The notes: a model not told the origin generated them from the sequence alone. Counted from the stretch's first letter, positions 26,663-35,779 are shown. The stretch is 64,000 bases of DNA from Allobacillus halotolerans (GCF_018967645.1 NZ_JAHLZF010000001.1:186001-250000), one strand, 5' to 3'. Numbers and translations are program-made.

Positions 26663-27271
26663 TTATGTTTTTATTTCTTTTCGCTTCTTTTTCTTTAAAT
26701 CGGGTAAAATTTTAATATGCAACTTTTTATCGAAAAAAGCAAACATTTTCCCTACAACTAATATAATTTCTGTTGAGCGGTGAATGGCATATGTCTTCGC
26801 TATTGCTTTTCCACCAACCGTCAACGCGGCTACAAAGCTTGTTAGTGTGATATTTAATATGAATTGTAGGTTGGTTAGATCATTTGATTGAAATACGGCC
26901 GCCAATTGAATGACGACTAAAGTTGATGCTGCACCACTAATGATCCCTGAAATATCCCCGATTACATCGTTACAAAATGTAGCAAATCGATCTGCATTTC
27001 TCACGATGACAATCGCTTCTCGTGCACCTGTCACTTTTTCAGAAGCCATCGAATGAAATGGCTTTTCATTTGCAGCTGCAGCAGCTACTCCCATCATATC
27101 AAAGAATACACCAATCAATACAATAAATAAAACAATAAGTAAGCCTAAATACCAGCTTGTACCTTCTAACGAAGCATTTGATATAACTGAAAAAATGGCC
27201 GCTAACACAGCAGTGATAACGGCAATTCCAATACTAAATTTAATTGAACGTTTTAACAAACTTTTTTTCAT
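26663..27271 (-). CDS. oapA: OLE-associated protein OapA (membrane protein)
   Basis: About 202 residues, mostly hydrophobic, with four likely membrane segments (roughly 10-32, 40-62, 110-130 and 140-160), a basic N-terminus and a very basic C-terminus (DLKKKKRKE). Its identity rests on position directly downstream of an OLE-like RNA and upstream of dxs, size and topology, all as described for OapA of Bacillus halodurans, which binds OLE RNA and carries it to the membrane. ATG at 27271 follows GAGGGTAC; a second ATG four codons upstream overlaps that ribosome site. Known roles of the RNA-protein complex involve stress tolerance (cold, alcohol, Mg2+), mechanism unclear. Confidence 0.85.
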   Translation of the reverse strand: MKKSLLKRSIKFSIGIAVITAVLAAIFSVISNASLEGTSWYLGLLIVLFIVLIGVFFDMMGVAAAAANEKPFHSMASEKVTGAREAIVIVRNADRFATFCNDVIGDISGIISGAASTLVVIQLAAVFQSNDLTNLQFILNITLTSFVAALTVGGKAIAKTYAIHRSTEIILVVGKMFAFFDKKLHIKILPDLKKKKRKEIKT

Positions 27272-27289
27272 AAGTACCCTCATCTAAGC

Positions 27290-27925
27290 GCATACTAACC
27301 AAATAACGCATATGTATCGAGGGAATGGACACTTAAATGGTAAAAATTGTGGCTTAGGTCCAGTAGGTTTTCCCAAGTCACTACCATGTGTTGCCACATT
27401 GGCGGTTTCCCTTTAAAGCAACCTTAGCCGCGTCACCGCCAGCTAGACTGGATTACCACTTAGTCCACACCATAATCCCATTTAAGTGCATGTTACGACA
27501 GTCTAGGAGATTTCCTCAACAACCTTTGACCATTTCCTAGCCTCTTTTGCAGTAATTATTTCATGCAATTGTGCTCACACGCTGTAACGACGGCCAATCG
27601 TTTCACCATGTTAAATTGCAATCCCCTAACTACCACTCAAGGCAGGCTACGCTGCCGATAGAGTTCCCCCCTATCCAGCAGGTTCATACCCCACTTCATA
27701 TCTCGATAAGCGCAATCATCGAAACACAATAGTGGGCCTCCGCGGAAGCAGGGTCTACGCCCACATGCCTTTGTGGATCGCCCTACAACCTTAACTCCCA
27801 GCATTGACCCCAGGCTGGGCGCCTCAAGCCAACACAAGGAACTTCATCGATGTGCCCTTTGGCGGATTTTTAGGCCCGCCTTCAGAAATGGAGGGTCGAC
27901 TAGAATACTGTTCCACTCCCTAATT
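27290..27925 (-). ncRNA. ole: OLE RNA (ornate, large, extremophilic RNA)
   Basis: A gap of about 700 bp between ispA and oapA has no believable gene but is rich in paired blocks and higher in G+C than its surroundings. Size (about 635 nt), orientation with the operon, and the neighbours ispA, oapA and dxs, with folD-nusB-xseA-xseB upstream and tlyA-argR-recN downstream, match the published OLE locus. Local hairpins can be read, for example GGCGGGCCT with the nearby AAATCCGCC arm. Ends are estimates: the 5' end from a promoter just upstream and the 3' end from the oapA ribosome site. The call comes from context and recognition, not a covariance-model search. Confidence 0.85.
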
Positions 27926-27931
27926 AATTTT

Positions 27932-27960
27932 ATTTTATCACAGAAGTTATGTTCATACAA
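27932..27960 (-). promoter_or_regulatory. Putative promoter for OLE RNA
   Basis: TTGTAT and TAAAAT are exactly 17 bases apart on the minus strand, just after the ispA stop, predicting a start near 27925 at the beginning of the RNA. Confidence 0.55.
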
Positions 27961-27970
27961 TTTATTGAAC

Positions 27971-28849
27971 CTAATTTGAACGGTTGCCAAACACATCAAT
28001 AAGCTGTAGAAGATATGGTTGATCAACATTAGAAGCTATATAGGCTTCCTTTGCTTTTTCCATATATTGGCTTTTTCGTTTTTTTGCCTCTTGTAAGCCG
28101 AGTAGTTTCGGATAGGTGCTCTTGTTTTTAGCTACATCACTACCGATTGGCTTTCCTAGTTGTGTGGCATCGCCTTCAACATCCAATAGATCATCTTGAA
28201 CTTGAAATATTAAACCTAAATAGTACCCAAAAGATTGCAATGATTCAATTTGTGGTGGTGTGGCCCCACCTAAATAGGCACCAACTTTAATCGCCGCTTG
28301 AATCAATGCTCCTGTTTTCTTATTATGAATGGTGGATAATTCATACTCATCAATTTCTTCGTTTTCAGCTTTTAAATCCAAATATTGTCCACCGATCATG
28401 CCGTCAATGCCGCTTGCTTGGCTCAATTGTTGAATGACATATATTTTTTCCTCGGCTTCCAGGTTCGGTGAAGAGGAAATCAATTGAAAGGCATACGTCA
28501 GTAGACCATCTCCAACTAATATTGCGGTGGCTTCATCAAATTCTCGGTGCAAGGTAGGTTGCCCCCGACGTAAATCGTCATCATCCATCGCCGGTAAATC
28601 ATCATGAATTAAAGAGTAGGTATGAATGAATTCCAAAGCAAGAGCTGGATGTGTTACTTTATCTATTGAATTCGAAAAGCCTTCATACGTCGACATCATT
28701 AGTATTGGGCGTAATCGCTTTCCTCCTGCTTTTATTGCATAGTCGAACGCTTTTTTCAAATGACCTGGTGCTTGAAGATCTCCAACCAATTCAATTAACT
28801 TGCTATCAATGAATTTTTGTTTATCCAAAATGAAACGATCAATTTTCAC
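27971..28849 (-). CDS. ispA: Farnesyl diphosphate synthase
   Basis: A 292-residue trans-prenyltransferase. First aspartate-rich motif HDDLPAMDDDDLRRG and second QVQDDLLDVEGD; GGKRLRP at about 45. It condenses IPP with allylic diphosphates to FPP for quinones, undecaprenol and carotenoids. The GTG at 28849 follows GGAGG inside the xseB end; the longer frame has no ribosome site. It overlaps xseB by 11 bases. Confidence 0.95.
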   Translation of the reverse strand: MKIDRFILDKQKFIDSKLIELVGDLQAPGHLKKAFDYAIKAGGKRLRPILMMSTYEGFSNSIDKVTHPALALEFIHTYSLIHDDLPAMDDDDLRRGQPTLHREFDEATAILVGDGLLTYAFQLISSSPNLEAEEKIYVIQQLSQASGIDGMIGGQYLDLKAENEEIDEYELSTIHNKKTGALIQAAIKVGAYLGGATPPQIESLQSFGYYLGLIFQVQDDLLDVEGDATQLGKPIGSDVAKNKSTYPKLLGLQEAKKRKSQYMEKAKEAYIASNVDQPYLLQLIDVFGNRSN

Positions 28850-29096
28850 CTGGTTCTTCCTCCATTGTATAATCTTCCGTTGCACCATTATCTTTCATGA
28901 TTTGCGTCATTTCTTTTTCGACAGAAGTTAATTTTTGATTGCAGATTTTTGAAAGTTCCATACCTTTTTTATACAGCTCAATCGCTTTTTCCAATGGTAC
29001 GTCACCCTCTTCCAATGCACGCACGATTTCTTCCAATTGTTCCATCGCCTGCTCAAAGTTCAGTTCCTCGTTGGCCGTCTTTGTTTCTTCAGACAT
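28839..29096 (-). CDS. xseB: Exodeoxyribonuclease VII small subunit
   Basis: About 85 residues with the XseB core NFEQAMEQLEEIVRALEEGD and PLEKAIELYKKGMEL, a two-helix coiled protein that binds XseA. It has an acidic C-terminus. The ATG at 29096 overlaps the xseA end and sits about ten bases after AAAGGA. Confidence 0.95.
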   Translation of the reverse strand: MSEETKTANEELNFEQAMEQLEEIVRALEEGDVPLEKAIELYKKGMELSKICNQKLTSVEKEMTQIMKDNGATEDYTMEEEPGEN

Positions 29097-30441
29097 CCGA
29101 ATCATTCCTTTCGATTAATTGTTCCACTTTACAATCCATCATTCCATCCGATAAAGATACACGAACTTGGTCGCCGACGTTTACTTTTTCAGTTGTCTTT
29201 ATAAGCTCTCCGGAAGATTGGTAAACGATCCCGTAGCCTCTTTTCATCGTTTCCAACGGACTTAAGATTGTCAGTTTTTCTAATTGATTAAAGAACTTAG
29301 TCGCTTTATGATCGAAAAGATTCGATGCAGACTTCACGATTGATTGCGATAAATAATGTAGCTCGCTCTTCTTTTCCGCAACAAGGTGACGAGGTGAATG
29401 GCTGATCATCTGTTCTTTCCGACGTTCAAATTGTTGCTCTTTTCGATCTAGAAGTATCCGCATATTCCGATCTAATCCGGCGACGAGTCGATCAAAATCC
29501 TGTTCTTTCTGTTGTGTTAGTTGAACCGGATACTTAAAAGCGTAGGTGTTTTCCAATGATCTGAGTTGCTCTTTTTTTCGTTTGATTTCTGCGTTCAAGT
29601 GATAATTCAAACGGTTTTCCAGATGGGTTAATTGATTATGTAATTCAAGCATGGATGGTACAGCGAGTTCTGCTGCAGCTGTCGGTGTAGGTGCTCGTAA
29701 ATCTGAGACAAAATCGCTTATCGTAAAGTCCGTTTCATGACCAACAGCTGAGATGATCGGAATCGATGATTTTGCGATCGCGCGTGCAACTTGCTCCTCA
29801 TTGAAAGCCCAAAGCTCTTCAATAGAGCCTCCACCTCTACCAATAATCAACACATCAAATGACTCATCATTCGCTTTTTCAATTGCTTTTACAATCGATG
29901 GAGCGGCATCTCGTCCTTGGACATTGACGGGAAGTAATGTTCGTTTGATAAACGGAAAGCGTCGTTCGATTGTTGTTAAAATATCACGAATAGCTGCCCC
30001 TGTAGGCGAAGTGATAATGCCGATATGCTTTGGAAAGGAAGGTATTTGTTTTTTGCGTTCTTCTTGGAATAAACCTTCTTGCGTTAGTTTTTTCTTTAAT
30101 TCTTCATACGCTAAATAAAGTGAACCAATCCCATCAGGTTCCATCGCTTGTACATAAAGCTGGTACTGTCCCTGTGGTTCATAGAGATTCACTTCGCCCT
30201 TAACCAAAACTTTCATGCCATTCTCAGGTCGAAATTTCATAAACTTATTTTGAAATGAAAACATGACGGCAGAAATTCTTGAGTTTTGGTCTTTTAATGT
30301 AAAATACATATGACCACGTGAGTGGTGGTTGAAATTGGAGATCTCTGCTTGTAGCCATACATTCCTTAAATGTTTGTCTGTTTCAAGCTTTCTCTTTAAA
30401 TATTTTGTTAAGGCAGTAACCGTCAAATATCGTTTATCCAT
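29089..30441 (-). CDS. xseA: Exodeoxyribonuclease VII large subunit
   Basis: A 450-residue nuclease: N-terminal OB-fold (1-100), catalytic domain with the GIITSPTGAAIRDI and GRGGGSIEELWAFNEE motifs, long coiled coil (about 260-380) and a C-terminal segment (KRGYGIVYQ). With XseB it degrades single-stranded DNA to oligonucleotides. Overlaps xseB by eight bases. Confidence 0.97.
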   Translation of the reverse strand: MDKRYLTVTALTKYLKRKLETDKHLRNVWLQAEISNFNHHSRGHMYFTLKDQNSRISAVMFSFQNKFMKFRPENGMKVLVKGEVNLYEPQGQYQLYVQAMEPDGIGSLYLAYEELKKKLTQEGLFQEERKKQIPSFPKHIGIITSPTGAAIRDILTTIERRFPFIKRTLLPVNVQGRDAAPSIVKAIEKANDESFDVLIIGRGGGSIEELWAFNEEQVARAIAKSSIPIISAVGHETDFTISDFVSDLRAPTPTAAAELAVPSMLELHNQLTHLENRLNYHLNAEIKRKKEQLRSLENTYAFKYPVQLTQQKEQDFDRLVAGLDRNMRILLDRKEQQFERRKEQMISHSPRHLVAEKKSELHYLSQSIVKSASNLFDHKATKFFNQLEKLTILSPLETMKRGYGIVYQSSGELIKTTEKVNVGDQVRVSLSDGMMDCKVEQLIERNDSDV

Positions 30442-30470
30442 TTCTCTCCACCTTTTGACGCCAATAATTT

Positions 30471-31325
30471 TTAGTCTTGACTTATTTGTGTCTTTGCTGA
30501 AAGAACCGTATTATACAAAAGCATTGTGATCGTCATCGGTCCGACACCTTTAGGAACAGGTGTTATAAAATCCGCTTTTTCTTTTACTTCTTCAAAAGCA
30601 ACATCTCCAACCACCTTGCCTGATTCCAAATAAGTGTTTCCAACATCAACAATGACTGCTCCTTTTTTGATCATATCTTCGGTGATGGTATGTGCTTGAC
30701 CAACCGCAACGATCAAAAGGTCAGCTTGCTTTGTGATTTCTTTCAAGTTTTTCGTTTTTGAATGACAGAAAGTAACAGTTGCATCTTTATTTAATAATAT
30801 TTGCCCAATCGGCTTTCCGACAATATTGCTTCGTCCGACAATGACTGCATGTTTACCTGCTACTTCCACTCCATAATAAGTAAGCATTTTTTCAATGCCT
30901 AGTGGAGTACAGGGAATAAACCCTGGTTGATTATTTGATAATCGACCTACATTAATGGGATGGAATCCATCTACGTCTTTTTCTGGCTTGATCGTTTCTA
31001 AGATTTTACGCTCGTCAATTTGTGGTGGAAGAGGAAGCTGGACCAGTATTCCATGGATACTTTCATCTTCATTGAATTCATTAATTTTTTTGATGAGTGT
31101 TTCTTCTTGTAGATCATCGGTGAATTCAACTATTTTCGAGTAGATCCCGATTTTTTCTGCTGCATTTCGCTTTATTCGCACATACGTTTTCGAAGCGTAA
31201 TCATCGCCAACAATAATTACAGCCAAGCCTGGTTGTATATTTTTTTTCGCCAAGTCTTCTACTTCATTCTTTAAGTCGGAACGCATTTTGTTGGCTAACT
31301 CAGTTCCGTACATAATTTTGGTCAT
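30471..31325 (-). CDS. folD: Methylenetetrahydrofolate dehydrogenase/cyclohydrolase FolD
   Basis: A 284-residue bifunctional folate enzyme. Catalytic YVRIKRNAAEKIG lysine, GILVQLPLPPQID, PEKDVDGFHPINVG and the NADP-binding VVGRSNIVGKP are all present; ends with PVPKGVGPMTI. The ATG at 31325 follows AAGGGGGAACGC. It supplies formyl-THF for purines. Confidence 0.97.
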   Translation of the reverse strand: MTKIMYGTELANKMRSDLKNEVEDLAKKNIQPGLAVIIVGDDYASKTYVRIKRNAAEKIGIYSKIVEFTDDLQEETLIKKINEFNEDESIHGILVQLPLPPQIDERKILETIKPEKDVDGFHPINVGRLSNNQPGFIPCTPLGIEKMLTYYGVEVAGKHAVIVGRSNIVGKPIGQILLNKDATVTFCHSKTKNLKEITKQADLLIVAVGQAHTITEDMIKKGAVIVDVGNTYLESGKVVGDVAFEEVKEKADFITPVPKGVGPMTITMLLYNTVLSAKTQISQD

Positions 31326-31338
31326 TGTGCGTTCCCCC

Positions 31339-31722
31339 TTATTTTGTAGTGAATTTTGATAAAATACCGTTAATGAATTTTCCGGATTGCTCTTCATTAA
31401 AACGTTTCGCTATATCAACAGCTTCATTGATTGAAACCTTAACAGGCACATCATCTATATACAAAATTTCATACACAGCAATTCGAAGTACTGTTTTTTC
31501 CACTGTGCCTATACGATTAAAAGACCATTTTTCTAATTTTTCACTGATTGCCGCGTCGATTTTCTGTCGATATTTAAAGACCCCTTCGATCAGTTCATGA
31601 GCGTATGCATCCACTTCTTCCTCAATTGCTCGGAATAAATCCTCATAATTCACTGTTTCGTTGATATCCAATTGATACAATGCTTGAAATGCTTTTTCTC
31701 TTGCGTGTTTTCTTGAAATCAT
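31339..31722 (-). CDS. nusB: Transcription antitermination factor NusB
   Basis: A 127-residue all-helical protein starting with the family signature MISRKHAREKAFQALYQLD and ending SIDEA-like VSINEAVDIAKRFNEEQSGKFINGIL. It binds boxA RNA with S10 in rRNA antitermination. It is the first gene of the folD-xseAB-ispA-ole-oapA-dxs run, with AAGGAG before the ATG. Confidence 0.96.
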   Translation of the reverse strand: MISRKHAREKAFQALYQLDINETVNYEDLFRAIEEEVDAYAHELIEGVFKYRQKIDAAISEKLEKWSFNRIGTVEKTVLRIAVYEILYIDDVPVKVSINEAVDIAKRFNEEQSGKFINGILSKFTTK

Positions 31723-31852
31723 ATATAAACTCCTTAACTAACCACTTTTCACTTATTATTATATACATAATATCCTTCGTTAGTTTACCATGAAACATGA
31801 GAAATAAAAAAGAATATATTGAACAAGTTCATCTAGCAGCAGATGACAATAA

Positions 31853-31898
31853 AAAAGCCTAACAACAGAAAGAACTCTTTCCATTGTTAGACTTTTTA
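31853..31898 (-). terminator. Terminator after yqhY
   Basis: A long interrupted stem (AAAAAGTCTAACAA with TTGTTAGGCTTTTTT, continued by GAAAG/CTTTC) followed by six T residues on the minus strand, separating yqhY from nusB. Confidence 0.8.
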
Positions 31899-31901
31899 CT
31901 T

Positions 31902-32291
31902 TTACGCTTTTTCTTCAGACTTATCTTCAATCTGAATACCGACAACGTGAACATTGATTTCTAGAATCTCTAATGCAGTCATATTTCGTAATGTTGTCCG
32001 GATATTATCTTGTATTTTTTGTGCGACAGTTGGAACAGATATCCCATAATCAAGAACGGTGAAGATATCAATTTTGATCCCTTCATTCTTCAATTCCACT
32101 TTAACGCCTTTTCCGTGTCTTTTCTTACCTAATTTTTCTGAAACATTCGATGCGATATTTCCACGCATATTCGCAACGCCACTGACGTCATTTGCAGCAA
32201 TTCCTGCAATGACTTCAATTACTTCCGGTGCGATTTCTACACGTCCTAACGATTCGTCATCACTGACATTCAACAGTTGTTTATCATCCAT
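31902..32291 (-). CDS. yqhY: Asp23/Gls24 family protein YqhY
   Basis: A 129-residue Asp23/Gls24 (alkaline-shock) protein with the conserved GRVEIAPEVIEVIAGIAAND start and the VPTVAQKIQDNIRTTLRNMT helix. In Bacillus YqhY is encoded right after accBC and is linked with control of acetyl-CoA carboxylase; the same order is seen here, 16 bases after accC. Confidence 0.93.
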   Translation of the reverse strand: MDDKQLLNVSDDESLGRVEIAPEVIEVIAGIAANDVSGVANMRGNIASNVSEKLGKKRHGKGVKVELKNEGIKIDIFTVLDYGISVPTVAQKIQDNIRTTLRNMTALEILEINVHVVGIQIEDKSEEKA

Positions 32292-32307
32292 TAATGCTCA
32301 CCTCTTT

Positions 32308-33669
32308 CTACTCTCCATCTTCTTCCATTACTTTATAATTTTCAAGGAATTTCGTATTGAAATCACCTGAAACGAATACAGAGTGATTCATCATACGTTG
32401 ATGAAAAGGAATTGTTGAGTGAATACCTTCAATCATGAATTCATCTAAAGCACGCTTCATTTTATCAATAGCTTCTTGTCTTGTGGCACCATGTGTAATT
32501 AATTTCGCAATCATGGAATCATAATAAGGCGGTATCATCCAACCGGAATAAGCAGCAGAATCCACGCGAACCCCAAAACCTCCTGGTGGCAGATACATTT
32601 CAATTCTTCCTGCAGAAGGCATGAAGTTTTTATATGGATCTTCGGCATTAATCCGACATTCAATTGACCAACCTTCGAATTGAATATCCTCTTGCTTGAC
32701 CGATAATTCTTCACCACTGGATACACGAATCATTTCCTTAATTAAATCAATTCCAGTAACCATTTCTGTGACAGGATGCTCTACTTGAATCCGTGTATTC
32801 ATTTCCATGAAATAATATGTTTGGTCTTCCAAGTCGTAAATAAACTCAACTGTTCCTGCGCCGATATAGTCAACTGCTTGAGCTGCACGTACTGCTGCCT
32901 GTCCCATATCGGCTCTTGTTTTTTCATTAATTGCTGGAGAAGGAGTTTCTTCAATCAACTTCTGCAATCGTCTTTGAACCGTACAATCCCTCTCTCCTAA
33001 GTGCACAGCATTCCCATGACCATCTGCCATGATTTGAATTTCGACGTGACGGAAATTTTCAATGTATTTTTCTAAATAAACACCCGGATTTCCGAAAGCT
33101 GTTTCTGCTTCATTTTGGGTAAGTCGAATCCCTTTTATCAATTCTTCTTCATTTTTAGCGACTCGGATCCCTTTTCCGCCACCGCCAGCTGTCGCTTTAA
33201 TGATGACAGGATAACCGATTTCATTAGCTACTTTTTTACCCTCTTCCACATCAGCGATAATACCTTCTGATCCAGGTACAATTGGGACGCCGGCGTCTTG
33301 CATCGTTTCTCGCGCAACATCTTTTGTCCCCATCTTAGAAATCGCTTCAGCACTCGGACCGATAAAGATGACGTTACATTCCTCACACATCTCTGCGAAA
33401 TCAGCATTTTCAGCTAAGAAACCATATCCAGGATGAATGGCATCACAATTCGTTAACTTCGCAACACTCATAATATTTGTCTTGTTCAAATAACTGTCTT
33501 TACTAGAGGTTGGTCCGATACAATAAGCTTCATCTGCCAGTTGAACATGCAATGACTCTTTATCGGCTTCAGAATATACAGCAACACTCTCAATGCCCAT
33601 TTCTTTACAAGCTCGTATAATTCGCACGGCAATTTCACCGCGGTTGGCAACTAGAATTCGTTCAATCAC
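32308..33669 (-). CDS. accC: Acetyl-CoA carboxylase, biotin carboxylase subunit
   Basis: A 453-residue ATP-grasp biotin carboxylase: LVANRGEIAVRIIRACKEMG at the start, KATAGGGGKGIRV glycine-rich loop, FMEMNTRIQVEHPVTE catalytic segment. The start is GTG at 33669, after GGAGGGATTGTCC; the 24 extra codons of the longer frame read back into accB. It carboxylates the biotin on AccB for fatty acid synthesis, and possibly serves the propionyl-CoA carboxyltransferase too. Confidence 0.95.
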   Translation of the reverse strand: MIERILVANRGEIAVRIIRACKEMGIESVAVYSEADKESLHVQLADEAYCIGPTSSKDSYLNKTNIMSVAKLTNCDAIHPGYGFLAENADFAEMCEECNVIFIGPSAEAISKMGTKDVARETMQDAGVPIVPGSEGIIADVEEGKKVANEIGYPVIIKATAGGGGKGIRVAKNEEELIKGIRLTQNEAETAFGNPGVYLEKYIENFRHVEIQIMADGHGNAVHLGERDCTVQRRLQKLIEETPSPAINEKTRADMGQAAVRAAQAVDYIGAGTVEFIYDLEDQTYYFMEMNTRIQVEHPVTEMVTGIDLIKEMIRVSSGEELSVKQEDIQFEGWSIECRINAEDPYKNFMPSAGRIEMYLPPGGFGVRVDSAAYSGWMIPPYYDSMIAKLITHGATRQEAIDKMKRALDEFMIEGIHSTIPFHQRMMNHSVFVSGDFNTKFLENYKVMEEDGE

Positions 33670-33682
33670 GGACAATCCCTCC

Positions 33683-34201
33683 TTACGCTTTTTTAATTCT
33701 AAACAACGGTTGTCCGTATTCAACCAACTCGCCGTCTTCAACTAATATTTCTACAATTTCTCCGTTTACTTCGGCTTCGATTTCATTAAATAGCTTCATT
33801 GCTTCTACAATGCATACAACAGAGTTACCTTCTACTCGATCCCCTGTTTTAACATATGGATCCTCATCTGGTGATGGGGAGGCATAAAATGTACCAACCA
33901 TCGGTGAGGTAATTTCATGATCATAATCTGTAGGAGTATCTACTGCCTCTTCTTGTTTTTCTGCTGGTTTTTCAGCTGTTTTTTCTGGTTGGCTTGCCGC
34001 TTCAGGTTTCTCAGATGTTGATGCTGGAGCTGATTGTTCAGTTGGTTGCACTACTGAAGGTTGAGCGGTTGGAGCAGCCGGCGCTTCTCCTGTTCCTTTC
34101 TTTAAATGAACCTCAGCATTATCTGTTTCATACTTAAATTCTGTAATTGATGACTCGTCAATTAATTTGATCAGTTCGCGAATCTCTTGTACCTTTAGCA
34201 T
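33683..34201 (-). CDS. accB: Biotin carboxyl carrier protein
   Basis: A 172-residue BCCP. N-terminal helical segment ([19 protein letters not shown]), a linker very rich in Pro, Ala, Glu and Gln (about 45-95), and the C-terminal biotinyl domain with [12 protein letters not shown], the lysine being the biotinylation site, plus the thumb-like [14 protein letters not shown] insert. First gene of accB-accC-yqhY. Confidence 0.95.
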   Translation of the reverse strand: MLKVQEIRELIKLIDESSITEFKYETDNAEVHLKKGTGEAPAAPTAQPSVVQPTEQSAPASTSEKPEAASQPEKTAEKPAEKQEEAVDTPTDYDHEITSPMVGTFYASPSPDEDPYVKTGDRVEGNSVVCIVEAMKLFNEIEAEVNGEIVEILVEDGELVEYGQPLFRIKKA

Positions 34202-34245
34202 ATCATTGGCACTCCTTTTCAATTTAATCATGCGTTAATGGTTTA

Positions 34246-34275
34246 ATTGTACGATAAATGGCAATCAATGTTCAA
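34246..34275 (-). promoter_or_regulatory. Possible accB promoter
   Basis: TTGAAC and TACAAT are 18 bases apart on the minus strand, with the -10 about 45 bases before the accB start. Confidence 0.45.
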
Positions 34276-34395
34276 CTTAATTTTCACAACTATTTGCCAA
34301 TAGCGAACAAAATCAAGCTCGCAGGTAAGTCAATTCAGCCTTTAGACTCATTCATTTTAAGAAGATGACATTACATCCATCAAGGCTTAACAAAA

Positions 34396-34434
34396 CAAAA
34401 ACACCAACCAAGATTAATGATCCCGATTGGTGTA
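34396..34434 (-). terminator. Terminator of the spoIIIA operon
   Basis: ACACCAA pairs with TTGGTGT on the minus strand and is followed by five T residues, 25 bases after spoIIIAH. Confidence 0.75.
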
Positions 34435-34458
34435 TAAATGAATGTATCAAATTCATAA

Positions 34459-35157
34459 TTAAGCTTGATCTTCTTGTTCTTGCTCTTGTTCTTCATCCTC
34501 TTGCGTATCATCCGATTGTTCATCATCACCGGATTCGTCTTGCTGTGACTGTTCATTATCACCAGATTCGTCTTGCTCTTGTTCATCACCGGATTCCTCT
34601 TGTTGACTGACTTCACCTTGATACTTTACTGAAACGTCCAACATACCAAATTCATCACGCGCCATTTGCATAATATGGTTGGCATCTGTTTTGGACAACT
34701 CATTGGCCATAACAGTAACATTTACATTTGTATCGTCTTTACGAACAAGGACATCTTCATAGTCTTTTTCTTGAATGATCATCTTTTCTAACAAAGATTC
34801 TTTTTGAGAAACGGTTTCAATGGAATAGATTTGGTCCATGGCGTCATTTTTTTCTTCACTAGTCGCTGTAGTGGAAGAAATGACTTCGGAGAGCTTTTCT
34901 TTCATTTCACTTCTAGCATCTTCCGTTTCGAGTCGGATGGTTTGGAAATAATCACCTGTTGGTAGCTCAGATACGACGAAATTTCCACTTTCAGCATCGT
35001 CACCTTCTTCTTCATCTGAACGTTCTTCTTCTTTTTGGTCATCCTCTAAATCACTCATCGCTGCTTGGTCATCACCCGGAAGCATATAGTACACACTCAA
35101 TACAATCAATAAACTCAACATTGTAATCAACCAGACTGTTTGTTTCTTTAAAACCAT
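34459..35157 (-). CDS. spoIIIAH: SpoIIIAH with an acidic repeat tail
   Basis: A 232-residue sporulation channel protein. One membrane segment (about 7-25), an acidic stretch (30-58), then the YscJ/FliF-like ring-building domain (about 60-180: NFVVSELPTGDYFQT to MARDEFGMLDVSVKYQ). It forms, with forespore SpoIIQ, the feeding-tube channel. After residue 180 come about 52 residues made almost only of Glu, Asp, Gln, Ser and Gly, with three DESGD-type repeats, not present in the B. subtilis protein as I know it. Last gene of the operon. Confidence 0.93.
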   Translation of the reverse strand: MVLKKQTVWLITMLSLLIVLSVYYMLPGDDQAAMSDLEDDQKEEERSDEEEGDDAESGNFVVSELPTGDYFQTIRLETEDARSEMKEKLSEVISSTTATSEEKNDAMDQIYSIETVSQKESLLEKMIIQEKDYEDVLVRKDDTNVNVTVMANELSKTDANHIMQMARDEFGMLDVSVKYQGEVSQQEESGDEQEQDESGDNEQSQQDESGDDEQSDDTQEDEEQEQEQEDQA

Positions 35158-35167
35158 TATATTCCTC

Positions 35168-35779
35168 CTAACTTTTTGGCATTACTGCTATTCGGTGCGT
35201 AGATACATCTAACAACCTTGAAACTGAATCGATTACCATTTGCTTGACCTGAATTTGATCAACCCCCTCTGCAATGACTAACACCCCTCGAATCTCAGGG
35301 TTTCTTGTTTGAATCAACAATGGTTCTTCATTATTGTTTTTTCGAATTAGCACTGTTTGATCTTCGACGGTTTCGTCATCAACTGTGCGCGTACCACCAT
35401 TCTGATCATCTTCATCGGTTTTTTGATAACTAGTTGTTTGGTTTTTTTCATAAATTTTTAAATCCGAAGCATTTAATTGAACGACAACTTGTACATCGGA
35501 TACGCCTGCAAGAGCATTCAATGCTTCTGTCAACATATCTTCTGTTTCCTCTTGAATTTGAGTGATGTTCCGTTCATTTGTTTCTTTTTTGGCTTCATTC
35601 TTCAGAAATACTTCTTGCTTTTCTGTCATTGGTTGTTCATCCTCTTTCGAAGAATCTGAAAAGATATTTGAAACGAGAATGAACAAGATTCCAACTAGCC
35701 CAATTAGCAAAACGTATGATTTTTTAGTAGGTTTTTGACCTTTCTCGGATTCTGTTTGAAACCACTGTTTAAGACCCAT
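35168..35779 (-). CDS. spoIIIAG: SpoIIIAG
   Basis: A 203-residue protein: short cytosolic start, one membrane segment (about 21-40, VLLIGLVGILFILVSNIF) and a ring-building-motif domain (GVSDVQVVVQLNASD and EIRGVLVIAEGVDQIQVK) interrupted by a polar insert, as in the B. subtilis ring protein. ATG follows AAGGAGG that overlaps the spoIIIAF end. Confidence 0.95.
   Translation of the reverse strand: MGLKQWFQTESEKGQKPTKKSYVLLIGLVGILFILVSNIFSDSSKEDEQPMTEKQEVFLKNEAKKETNERNITQIQEETEDMLTEALNALAGVSDVQVVVQLNASDLKIYEKNQTTSYQKTDEDDQNGGTRTVDDETVEDQTVLIRKNNNEEPLLIQTRNPEIRGVLVIAEGVDQIQVKQMVIDSVSRLLDVSTHRIAVMPKS

Noticed and set aside
27637-28029. Reading frames of 60-70 codons inside and at the edge of the OLE region
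   Set aside because: No ribosome sites, odd composition (Cys, Arg, Gly-rich), and they overlap the structured RNA on both strands.
34365-34616. Frames opposite the SpoIIIAH tail (His/Leu-rich and Lys/Asn-rich)
   Set aside because: By-products of the low-complexity repeat that encodes the acidic tail on the true strand.
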